DNA of 64,000 nt, taken from Periweissella fabalis. GTDB lineage: Bacteria > Bacillota > Bacilli > Lactobacillales > Lactobacillaceae. Position 1 is the first letter of the stretch. Every line of letters starts with the position of its first letter. The stretch spans positions 372,001 to 436,000 of the forward strand of contig NZ_JAAXPN010000001.1 in the NCBI RefSeq assembly GCF_012396505.1. The letters are read 5' to 3'. Shown in pieces: positions 8,028 through 15,572 of the stretch. A program made the translations under genes and the position numbers. Below the pieces are notes generated by a model, which saw only the letters and a list, made by a program, of their open reading frames with translations, made no database searches and had not been told where the DNA came from.

Positions 8028-8083
8028 AAAAATACGACAATAGCCCTTGAAGGAATTCCTTCAAGGGCTATTGTCGTATTTTT
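8028..8083. terminator. 56-bp perfect palindromic terminator
   Basis: Two perfectly complementary 26-nt arms surround AATT. The inner part is CCTTGAAGG/CCTTCAAGG, and A/T runs at both ends would allow bidirectional termination. It belongs to the family of long hairpins also found at 15463, 25805, 37292 and 53242. Confidence 0.85.
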
Positions 8084-8282
8084 AGCATGTTAATATATTG
8101 CTAGTATAAGCTATAAGTAAAATTTTTAAGAATTTATTATTTATAACTAATCAAATAAATTTTGCGTTAGAATTGCATTTATGCAATGGCGTTCTGATAT
8201 AGCACATTTATATAAAGTAAATACCATTATTGATGTGTTTCATAATACCATGTTAAATAAGTAAATTCGGAGTGTGCGGCGT

Positions 8283-9881
8283 ATGAGCCCTGAAATCGAT
8301 CAAAAAAAACTTGAACAATCAACGGAACAGCTTGGTGCTTTTGAAATTAGCGAAGCAATGTTAGAGTTGGCCCAACATAATGAAAAAAATAATAGCGTTT
8401 TAGATGCTGGTAGAGGTAATCCTAATTGGATTAATACTAAGGCCCGATTAGCATTTGCACGTTTAATAGAGTTTGGCGTTGCTGAATCCCGACGAACTAT
8501 TTTGCAAGGAGACTTGGCAGGGTACACCATACTTGATAATATATCAACGCGCTTTGCTAAATTTCTAGATAACGGTGATGCAGTTGATAACTTTTTACTT
8601 GAATCACTTGAATTTGTAGCTAATAAATTTAATATCAACCGTGATGAATTTGTCAAAGAAATAACAGACGGCGTAATTGGCAATAATTATCCTGTCCCAA
8701 GTCGCGTATTGAAACACTCCGAAAAAATTTTAAATGCTTATCTACAGTCAACGCTTTATAATGGCGTTGATTTGGCAGATAAAACACATATTTTTCCAAC
8801 AGAAGGTGGTTCAGCAGCGATTGTCTATATTTTTAATTCGCTACGGGTAAATCATTTATTAAATCCTGGTGATAAAATTGCTGTTAGTACACCAATTTTT
8901 ACACCGTATTTGCAAATTCCAGTTTTAAACGAATATGAAATGGTAGAAGTTGATTTAACTTCGAGTGCTAAATACAATTGGAAAATTCAACCAGATGAAT
9001 TAGCCAAAGTAAGTGATCCAGATATTAAAGCTTTATTTTTAGTTAATCCTTCAAATCCCGGTTCAATGGCCTTGAATGAACATTCTTTAAAGCAAATTGA
9101 ACAATTAATTGCTAATAATCCGGATTTAATCATTATTACTGATGACGTATATGGTACGTTTGTTGATAACTTCCAATCGGTCTATTCAGTTGTACCTAAG
9201 AATACGTTACTAGTATATTCTTATTCAAAATTATTTGGTGCAACTGGCTGGCGCGTGGGAATGATTGCCGCGCACGAAGATAATGTCTTTGACCGCTTAA
9301 TTAGTCAATTACCACAACATCAACGTGCAGAGCTCGATGCTCGTTATGCACTGAATGTTTTGGCCCCAGCTGAGATGAATTTTATTGATCGCATTGTTGC
9401 TGATAGTCGAGCGGTTGGCCTTTATCATACAGCCGGTTTATCAACGCCACAACAATTAATGGAAGTCTTATTTTCATTGAACTATTTGCTTGAAGCTGAT
9501 AATGGGGATTATTACGTTGAAGCTTCAAAAGCTATTGTTGCGAAACGCTATGCAGCTTTGTTTACTAATCTGGGAATATCTACCAATATTAGTCCATATA
9601 ATTCTAAATATTATGCTTTAATTGATATTTATCAATTAGCTGAGCAACGCTATGACAAAGGTTTTCGTGCGTTTTTAGTTGAAAATTTTGAACAAATTGA
9701 TTTCCTCTATAAATTATCTAAAAAGAGTGGAGTAGTAGTAATGGATGGGGCAGGCTTTGGTGCTGCAGAAGGGATTATTCGAGTGTCGGAGGCTAATTTA
9801 CCAGATGACGCGTATAGCCAAGTCGCTACAGCAATATTAGATTTACTTGCAGATTACAACTACCAATACAAACATAACTAA
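8283..9881 (+). CDS. aspD: Aspartate 4-decarboxylase / aspartate aminotransferase
   Basis: This PLP enzyme converts L-aspartate to L-alanine and CO2, with some aminotransferase activity. The length (532 aa) and the long N-terminal extension before the aminotransferase core are typical of AspD rather than AspC. Motifs include the N-terminal DAGRGNPNW block (about 42-50), NPSNPG near 255, ITDDVYG near 285, and SYSKLFGATGWRVG with the Schiff-base lysine at about K316. CGGAGTG lies eight bases before the ATG at 8283; an in-frame GTG at 8274 overlaps that site and is less likely. In other lactic acid bacteria the gene often pairs with the aspT antiporter for energy generation. No aspT is adjacent here. 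Strong hairpins lie on both sides, so it is probably monocistronic. Confidence 0.88.
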   Translation: MSPEIDQKKLEQSTEQLGAFEISEAMLELAQHNEKNNSVLDAGRGNPNWINTKARLAFARLIEFGVAESRRTILQGDLAGYTILDNISTRFAKFLDNGDAVDNFLLESLEFVANKFNINRDEFVKEITDGVIGNNYPVPSRVLKHSEKILNAYLQSTLYNGVDLADKTHIFPTEGGSAAIVYIFNSLRVNHLLNPGDKIAVSTPIFTPYLQIPVLNEYEMVEVDLTSSAKYNWKIQPDELAKVSDPDIKALFLVNPSNPGSMALNEHSLKQIEQLIANNPDLIIITDDVYGTFVDNFQSVYSVVPKNTLLVYSYSKLFGATGWRVGMIAAHEDNVFDRLISQLPQHQRAELDARYALNVLAPAEMNFIDRIVADSRAVGLYHTAGLSTPQQLMEVLFSLNYLLEADNGDYYVEASKAIVAKRYAALFTNLGISTNISPYNSKYYALIDIYQLAEQRYDKGFRAFLVENFEQIDFLYKLSKKSGVVVMDGAGFGAAEGIIRVSEANLPDDAYSQVATAILDLLADYNYQYKHN

Positions 9882-9919
9882 ACCATAGCTATTAATATAC
9901 GTAGCTAGTTTATTAAACA

Positions 9920-9972
9920 ATATGACAAATACCTCTCTAAAGAAAAGTTCTTCAGAGAGGTATTTGTCATAT
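9920..9972. terminator. Terminator after aspD
   Basis: Perfect 19-bp arms (9920-9938 and 9954-9972) enclose a 15-nt loop, with AT-rich flanks. It is placed 40 bp after the aspD stop and upstream of the convergent gene ending at 10053. A small plus-strand ORF that runs through it is not credible. Confidence 0.8.
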
Positions 9973-10052
9973 TTGAATATATCGAATTTCTATTTTGGAA
10001 CGTATTTAGAAGTAACTTATCGCCGTAATAGCAAATTTTTAACCATTTGTTA

Positions 10053-10319
10053 TTACATATCAGGATGCTCTAATTGGCGTAATGCGTTTATAAGTGGCTG
10101 TAAACTATCAGGATAAGAGTTGTGATTTTGCAAAATGTATAGCACAATTACTTTTCTCAATTTTTCAATCTGATGTGCAGTTTGTCCATTTTCATTAGCT
10201 AAAATTGCTTGTTGTAATTGTTCAATGTTTTGATAGATATTAGTAATTGCTTTGATGTCATTATCCTGAATGGCGTGCTTTAATATTGGTAATAAATGGG
10301 TATATTGATATGTTTTCAT
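10053..10319 (-). CDS. Small helical protein of unknown function
   Basis: This 88-aa soluble protein is predicted to be all-helical, with many Gln, Asn and Leu residues and no Cys, membrane segment or known motif. AAGGAGG lies about eight bases before the ATG. It is about 70 bp downstream of the Nudix gene on the same strand and may share its transcript. The size and helical pattern resemble some small immunity-type proteins, but there is no specific support for that. I do not recognise it. Confidence 0.6.
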   Translation of the reverse strand: MKTYQYTHLLPILKHAIQDNDIKAITNIYQNIEQLQQAILANENGQTAHQIEKLRKVIVLYILQNHNSYPDSLQPLINALRQLEHPDM

Positions 10320-10389
10320 ATTACAAACCTCCTTAACATTAGCTTATCGTCAAGGTATCACAATTGTTCATTAACTGAAATAAGCTTTA

Positions 10390-10839
10390 TTACCATCCAA
10401 GTTCACTATAGGGAATGCCTTTAGCATATTGTTCAAGGGCCAATTTACGATCACCAATTAACGTCGCTGGTAATTGGCTGATTGGCCACCAACTTAAGCC
10501 GGCATTTTTATGTGGTTCCATCACTTGCGGAATTCCATCATAACTTAGTACTTTGAAATAGCCATTAAAATAAACTTTATCCGTATCGCGATCATGTTTA
10601 TGAATCATGGTGGCAAATTCTAATTGTCCTGGTAAAACTGTAATTCCTAACTCTTCATTTAGTTCACGGCATAAAGCTTGTGGTAATGTTTCACCAGCTT
10701 CAACGTGACCGGTGGCTGCTAAATCATAGGCACCATCTTGATAGCCGGTATTTTGGCGTTTTTGTAATAAAATTTGCGTTCCATCGGGAGAAAACATTAA
10801 GGCAAAAACGGCACTGGGTGTTTGATAACGAACTTTCAT
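10390..10839 (-). CDS. Nudix hydrolase
   Basis: This 149-aa Nudix-fold hydrolase should cleave a nucleoside diphosphate linked to another group, using Mg2+. The Nudix box is complete at residues 44-66: G, five residues, E, seven residues, RELNEELGI. The substrate is not determined; the PSAVFALMFSPDG start and the QKRQNTGYQDG segment resemble general house-cleaning members. It lies 24 bp downstream of the HIT gene, which also acts on nucleotides, and the two are probably cotranscribed. Confidence 0.85.
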   Translation of the reverse strand: MKVRYQTPSAVFALMFSPDGTQILLQKRQNTGYQDGAYDLAATGHVEAGETLPQALCRELNEELGITVLPGQLEFATMIHKHDRDTDKVYFNGYFKVLSYDGIPQVMEPHKNAGLSWWPISQLPATLIGDRKLALEQYAKGIPYSELGW

Positions 10840-10863
10840 ATTAATTTATTACTCCAATCTTTT

Positions 10864-11244
10864 TTAGTTAAATTCACCACCACCGGGGAACATCTTACGA
10901 ATACCGCCAGCTGGATGTGCATCATCACCTAAGTAACGGGGAATAACATGGATATGAGCATGCATGACTGTTTGCCCGGCTGCATCGTTAACGTTAATGC
11001 CGATATTGTAGCCATCGGGGTGAAAATCATGCTCCAATAAATCCTTTGCTTCATGAATCAATGAGTTAATTGCAACTATTTCAGGATTAGTCAATTCAAA
11101 ATAATTTTGTCGATGAACTTTTGGAATTATTAGCAAATGCCCTGTACTAACCGGATATGCATCCCAAAATGCACCAGCCAGATCGTTTTCAAGAATAAAA
11201 GTAATTTGTTGACGTTGACAAAATATACATGTTGTATTATCCAT
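10864..11244 (-). CDS. HIT family nucleotide-binding protein
   Basis: This is a histidine-triad hydrolase or transferase acting on nucleotide conjugates. The triad HAHIHVIPRY has its histidines at about H95, H97 and H99. CIFC (6-9), with H44 and H95-H99, may bind zinc as in Hint-type proteins. Length from the ATG at 11244 is 126 aa. I prefer this start over the ATG at 11256, because GGTGGG lies six bases upstream of it while the upstream ATG has no proper ribosome site. It is the first gene of a probable HIT-Nudix transcript. Confidence 0.85.
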   Translation of the reverse strand: MDNTTCIFCQRQQITFILENDLAGAFWDAYPVSTGHLLIIPKVHRQNYFELTNPEIVAINSLIHEAKDLLEHDFHPDGYNIGINVNDAAGQTVMHAHIHVIPRYLGDDAHPAGGIRKMFPGGGEFN

Positions 11245-11334
11245 AAAGCCCACCATCCTAGATATCTATTAATTATCGTGCATAATACTTTTTATTCTAG
11301 CTAAAAAGCTAAAAATTACAATCTTTTTTGTATC

Positions 11335-11481
11335 AAAAAAGCATCAGTTATTGTAATTCATCACTGATGCTTAGAATTAGTCAAATAAAATATACCAAAA
11401 ATCCCCTAATTATTGTCTGGTAGCTACCATTAAGTTCCCCCGAACTATGCTAGTAGTCATTTAACTAATTAATCAAGGATA
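11335..11481 (-). ncRNA. Candidate small RNA on the minus strand
   Basis: On the minus strand an extended -10 element, TG-T-TATCCT (box at 11481-11476), gives a predicted start near 11470. That is exactly where an 11-bp closing helix begins: 11470-11460 pairs with 11385-11375, including one G-U pair. Inside is a CTAC...GTAG hairpin capped by AGTTC-GGGG-GAACT. The RNA would end in a 10-bp perfect stem terminator (11372-11339) with six Us. No ORF with a ribosome site fits. The RNA of about 135 nt ends 90 bp before the HIT gene start. It is not a recognised riboswitch or housekeeping RNA. Confidence 0.5.
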
Positions 11482-11637
11482 ACACAAATCTTGGAAATAA
11501 ATAGGTATTTCTCAATATTTATTTTAAATAATCGTAAGTATAATTTAAAATTTAAATCTTATAATTAATTTGTGCATTACAATGGTAAAACTAATATAAT
11601 AATTAATAAAGTTATTGTTAATAAAGGAGTTAAAATT

Positions 11638-12288
11638 ATGCAGTTTGAATTAAATGATGTTGGTATTACTCGTGAAAATAAAGTAATTATTTCAAATATA
11701 AATTTAGCGATTACTAAAGGGGACTATTTAACTATAATTGGCCCATCAGGGAGTGGAAAGAGTACTATACTTAAGGTTATGGCCAGTTTAACTGATCCTA
11801 CTAGTGGTTTAATAAAGTATAACGGTCAAAATATTTTAACGTTAAATCCTATTAACTATCGCCGAGAAGTATCATATTGTGTACAGCAACCAACTTTATT
11901 TGGTGACACTGTTCGTGATAATTTAGCCTTTCCATTCCAAATACGGAAGATAAAATTCGATGTAACGAAAGCAGAAACCCTGTTGCAAGAAGCCCATATG
12001 GATGCTAGTTATCTTGATCACCCCATTGAAAATTTATCTGGTGGTGAGCGCCAACGGATTGCATTGTTACGTAATATTATTTTCAAACCACAAGTATTAC
12101 TACTTGATGAGGTTACTACAGGGTTAGATTATGAAAATAAGGCTATTATTCATAATTTAATTCAACAAATGAATGTTGACCATCAAACAACCATTATCCA
12201 AATAACACATGATGAGACAGAAATTACGCAAGCTAAACAAATAATTGAAGTCAATGATGGCCATTTAGTAACAGGAGGACACGCATAA
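11638..12288 (+). CDS. ABC transporter ATP-binding protein (FetA/YbbL-like)
   Basis: This 216-aa ATPase subunit starts at the ATG at 11638, with AAAGGAG upstream. Walker A is GPSGSGKST (35-43). The signature is LSGGERQRI, followed by Walker B VLLLDEV and a histidine switch in ITHDE. The next gene is a UPF0014 permease overlapping by 1 bp, and this pair corresponds to the FetAB family implicated in iron export and oxidative-stress resistance. Substrate assignment is by family only. An AT-rich promoter region precedes the gene, downstream of the divergent candidate sRNA. Confidence 0.82.
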   Translation: MQFELNDVGITRENKVIISNINLAITKGDYLTIIGPSGSGKSTILKVMASLTDPTSGLIKYNGQNILTLNPINYRREVSYCVQQPTLFGDTVRDNLAFPFQIRKIKFDVTKAETLLQEAHMDASYLDHPIENLSGGERQRIALLRNIIFKPQVLLLDEVTTGLDYENKAIIHNLIQQMNVDHQTTIIQITHDETEITQAKQIIEVNDGHLVTGGHA

Positions 12289-13046
12289 TGGGAATTGCTG
12301 TTAATAATCAGTCTTTATTTTATGTCGCATTACTGGTCTTAATTGCTCTTTTTATTGCTTGGCGTGAAAAATTAGGCCTTGATCGTGATATGATTATTGC
12401 CATCATTCGAGCAGTAATTCAGTTAGTAATTGTCGGCTATGTTTTACGATACATAATCCAGCTTGATCAATTGTGGGTAACTTTAATTATCGCGACGTTA
12501 ATTATTTTTAATGCTAGTTATAATGCAATGAAACGCAGCGCCCTTAAATCATTTAAAATTTCACTTGCTGCCATAGGAATCGGAACTATTATCACTTTAA
12601 GCGGTCTTATATTAGCTGGAGCAATCAAACTAGTACCATTTCAAATCATTCCAATTACTGGAATGATTGCCTCAAATGCAATGATTGCTGTTGGTTTATG
12701 CTTTAAGACAATGGATCAAGCTTTCAAAGATCAACGCCAACAAGTAATTGAAAAACTAACTTTGGGAGCTGATTTAAAAGATGCAACATTACCAATTATT
12801 CGGATGAGTATTAAAACAGCTATGCAACCAACCATTGATGGAGCTAAAACGGTCGGCATTGTTAGCTTACCAGGAATGATGTCGGGTCTAATATTTGCAG
12901 GTATCGATCCGGTTCGGGCAATTAAATACCAAATTATGGTCACATTTATGTTAATTTCAACTGCTAGTATTGCTTCCTTCATTGCTGCTTATTTAGGATA
13001 TCGTAAGTATTTTAATACTCGTAAACAATTAAAAAGTATGAATTAA
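12288..13046 (+). CDS. ABC permease, UPF0014 family (FetB/YbbM-like)
   Basis: This 252-aa membrane protein has about seven hydrophobic helices and the conserved cytoplasmic loop with RQQVIEKLTLGADLKDA, followed by KTVGIVSLPGMMSGLIFAGIDPVRAIKYQIMV, which is diagnostic of UPF0014/FetB. The start codon overlaps the stop of the ATPase gene, so translation is coupled. The family is linked to iron efflux in E. coli. Here the metal is not known. Confidence 0.85.
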   Translation: MGIAVNNQSLFYVALLVLIALFIAWREKLGLDRDMIIAIIRAVIQLVIVGYVLRYIIQLDQLWVTLIIATLIIFNASYNAMKRSALKSFKISLAAIGIGTIITLSGLILAGAIKLVPFQIIPITGMIASNAMIAVGLCFKTMDQAFKDQRQQVIEKLTLGADLKDATLPIIRMSIKTAMQPTIDGAKTVGIVSLPGMMSGLIFAGIDPVRAIKYQIMVTFMLISTASIASFIAAYLGYRKYFNTRKQLKSMN

Positions 13047-13135
13047 AAATATTAAAAAGGGAGTGTGCCATCCCTTAATTTTAGTAAGTATTTGCTGTTA
13101 AAACTTATCATAGAAATCCGATATATTCCAATTAC

Positions 13136-13174
13136 AAAAAAAGCTAGGGAAAATTTATTTTTCCTGGCTTTTTT
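13136..13174 (+). terminator. Terminator after the FetAB-like pair
   Basis: AAAAAAGCTAGGGA and TCCTGGCTTTTTT form a stem with a wobble pair, followed by Ts. The sequence just after it (13175-13200) is the reverse complement of the TAATATCGAGAAATAC flank found before the hairpin at 15463. This links it to the dispersed hairpin family. Confidence 0.7.
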
Positions 13175-13222
13175 GCTAGTATTTCTCGATATTATCTGAC
13201 TCTGTTATGCTTTCTTAAGATC

Positions 13223-13669
13223 TTATTCAGTAATACTACTATTCCCAGTCGCTAACATCATCCGATTCCAAAAATTAATATTATTAATTACTAAGATTAA
13301 TTCTAAGTATTCTTTTTCGCTAAAAATAGTGCGGACACGATGATAGTAACCATCTGTCACAACATAGTTTTGAATGTTGGTAATTTTATAAGCTAAATCT
13401 AAGGCCATTTGTTCACGCTCAGTATAGAGATGGGCTTCTTTCCAAACTGGTAGAAATGTTAATTTACGTTCATCGGTATTTACTTTACGGGCCTTTTTAA
13501 GATGTGCATTGGTACAAAAGGCACAACCATTAATTTGTGAAACAAAGATATTTACCAATTCAATTAAGTCTGATTCCAAAGTTGTTGCCGCCAAGTTAGT
13601 TTGATCCATTTTAACAAGGTAGCCAATTTGTTCACCGATTGTTGTATTATATTTAAGTTTTTCTTCCAT
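13223..13669 (-). CDS. AhpD-like carboxymuconolactone decarboxylase family protein
   Basis: This 148-aa helical protein contains the CxxC...H peroxidase-type motif (C49, C52, H56 in NGCAFCTNAH). It is characteristic of the AhpD/CMD family, in which the two cysteines reduce peroxides or act in redox relays. The start is placed at the ATG at 13669, with AAAGGATGG about nine bases before it; the in-frame TTG further upstream lies on that ribosome site. It is transcribed alone, convergent with the FetAB-like pair. A role in peroxide detoxification is inferred from family membership. Confidence 0.8.
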   Translation of the reverse strand: MEEKLKYNTTIGEQIGYLVKMDQTNLAATTLESDLIELVNIFVSQINGCAFCTNAHLKKARKVNTDERKLTFLPVWKEAHLYTEREQMALDLAYKITNIQNYVVTDGYYHRVRTIFSEKEYLELILVINNINFWNRMMLATGNSSITE

Positions 13670-13910
13670 GTACTTAAACCATCCTTTCAAGGTTACCCAA
13701 AGTATAAACGATGCTTAATTCGCTATCAATAAGTAAGCATATTTTAAAGAATATTGTAAGACAAATTAAGCTTCTATTCATATATCTACAAACTATATTA
13801 ACTTTACTAAAAATTGTAAATGCCCTAATTCAAAACCATGCAAAAGCCTCCATAAACATGCTAAAATGATACTCAAAATATTGTAGTTACAGTAAAGGAG
13901 GGGACATATT

Positions 13911-14717
13911 ATGACTGCTCAGTCGATTGAAGCCATTAGTGCAGAAAATCAACATTTGCAGCAACAATTAGATCTTGAAAACGATCATTACTATCAGTGC
14001 TATGCACAATATTTAGATGATAACGGAGCTTTTTGCCGTCCACATGCTTTAGAAGAACATAAACGTATAGTTTTACGCCAAATTGTTCAACTTCAAAAGA
14101 CACATCAAGATTGTCAAACTTATTTTAAGAAGACAGCAGTAGATTTGGCCAAGTTACATTTAAATACAATCCCTCATTCCGGTATTAGCTATGTGAAAGC
14201 TAGTTTGTTATTTGCACTTGCGTTTGCATTTCCACAAATTCTGGGCCCTAGTCACACTTTTGATTTAAATGGTACCGTCTTATTTACATTTGGCTCAATG
14301 GCTGGCGCGTGTTTAATTTGTAAAACATTGGCACACACCAAAGATTTTATCCAAAGCTTTATTAGTTGGTTAATTGTTAGCTTAATTGCTAGTTTAAATT
14401 TAAGCTTAGCACTATGGATTCAACCTGTTGAAGGCTATCATTTGAGTGGGGCTATTGGAATGATTATTATGTCATTAATTGGTCTGCTTGCTGTCGCACT
14501 TAATCCACTCTCAGGACATGAAAATTCATTTGATCGTATTGTATTAGTCTTAGCAGTTAATAATTCAATTTTAGGAATGATTGCCATTATTTTAAATACC
14601 ATCACTATTAAAGAGGGAGCTAGTCCATTAGCTACTTGGTGGATTGCAGCGCTCTTTATATTAATTGTAGCTTGCTATACGATTTTCATATGGCGGTTGA
14701 TTAAATACTTTCGCTAA
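13911..14717 (+). CDS. Six-helix membrane protein of unknown function
   Basis: The protein has 268 aa. An N-terminal cytoplasmic part of about 95 residues with a coiled-coil-like start (ENQHLQQQLDLEN) is rich in His, Gln and Cys. About six transmembrane helices follow between residues 98 and 265. AAAGGAGG lies upstream of the ATG. I recognise no transporter motif, and the family is unknown to me. It lies 69 bp upstream of an acetyltransferase gene with its own promoter-like sequence, so cotranscription is uncertain. Confidence 0.65.
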   Translation: MTAQSIEAISAENQHLQQQLDLENDHYYQCYAQYLDDNGAFCRPHALEEHKRIVLRQIVQLQKTHQDCQTYFKKTAVDLAKLHLNTIPHSGISYVKASLLFALAFAFPQILGPSHTFDLNGTVLFTFGSMAGACLICKTLAHTKDFIQSFISWLIVSLIASLNLSLALWIQPVEGYHLSGAIGMIIMSLIGLLAVALNPLSGHENSFDRIVLVLAVNNSILGMIAIILNTITIKEGASPLATWWIAALFILIVACYTIFIWRLIKYFR

Positions 14718-14786
14718 TAAAAAGCTTGTCTTACTAATTGGATGATTCTATACTGAAACAAACATATACAGTAGAGGATTTTTTTA

Positions 14787-15347
14787 ATGACACGAGCATG
14801 GTTCAGTATTCCCATTACCGATGACTTAAAACTAGTACAACCGGAAATATATATGGGTCAAGAGGTATTTAACTTAGTTACAGAAAATCGAGAACATCTT
14901 AATCAATTTTTACCATGGGTAGAACAAATGATTGCTAAAGAACTTGAAGAAAATTTCATTCGGAGCATGCAAATGGCTCATATTCAAGGTACCAGTCAAC
15001 TATTCTTTATCGCTTCTGGCGATGACATTATTGGTGCAATTGACCTACATAATATAAATCAAAGTGTTCGTAAAGCAGATATTGGTTACTGGCTAAGTAA
15101 TAAAATAAGTGGTCAAGGCATCATGACTACAGTTGTAAAATTCTTTTGTAACTACGCATTCACTGTATTAACTTTTAATAAATTGACTCTCCAAATTGAT
15201 GTAGCTAATACTGCCAGTAATCGAGTTGCTGAAAAATGCCATTTTCAATTTATTGGTATGCACCCAGCTGATTTTAATTTACACGGTGAATTACGTGATA
15301 TGAATTATTATGCTTTATTGAATCCTAACAACAAACATAGTTCTTAA
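14787..15347 (+). CDS. GNAT acetyltransferase, RimL/RimJ type
   Basis: This 186-aa protein has the layout of ribosomal-protein N-acetyltransferases: an N-terminal strand-helix unit ending in NREHLNQFLPWVE, then IGAIDLHNIN, ADIGYWLS, then the acetyl-CoA loop region SGQGIMTTVVKFFCNYAF, and NKLTLQIDVANTASNRVAEKCHFQFIG. These blocks are typical of RimL-like GNATs acting on Ser or Ala N-termini. The actual substrate could be a ribosomal protein or a small molecule. The ribosome site (GAGG) is modest. Confidence 0.82.
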   Translation: MTRAWFSIPITDDLKLVQPEIYMGQEVFNLVTENREHLNQFLPWVEQMIAKELEENFIRSMQMAHIQGTSQLFFIASGDDIIGAIDLHNINQSVRKADIGYWLSNKISGQGIMTTVVKFFCNYAFTVLTFNKLTLQIDVANTASNRVAEKCHFQFIGMHPADFNLHGELRDMNYYALLNPNNKHSS

Positions 15348-15462
15348 GGCTAGCTAATAAGGTCTAAAATATCACTATATAATGGAAGAAAAAATTAATA
15401 ATAGATTACTATAGACGCAAAAAGAGTATGCCAAAAGTCTGGTAATATCGAGAAATACACTA

Positions 15463-15498
15463 AATAACCTCCTTGAAGAATTTTTCAAGGAGGTTATT
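15463..15498. terminator. Long-stem terminator with shared repeat core
   Basis: Perfect 15-bp arms (15463-15477 and 15484-15498) sit between convergent genes. The left flank AGAAATACACTAAATA (15451-15466) recurs exactly before the hairpins at 25805 and 53242. Confidence 0.8.
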
Positions 15499-15572
15499 GT
15501 CATAATTCGAATATATTGGCTCTTAATTGATACTACATTTTCTTTTTCTCTATTATTTAAATAGCGAATTCA

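Noticed and set aside
8009-8093. C-terminal end of the 151-aa continuous frame at 7638-8093
   Set aside because: These codons read through a perfect palindromic terminator. A frameshift before 7870 explains the sequence better.
9922-10116. 64-aa plus-strand ORF
   Set aside because: It starts inside the aspD terminator and overlaps the minus-strand gene at 10053 that has a good ribosome site.
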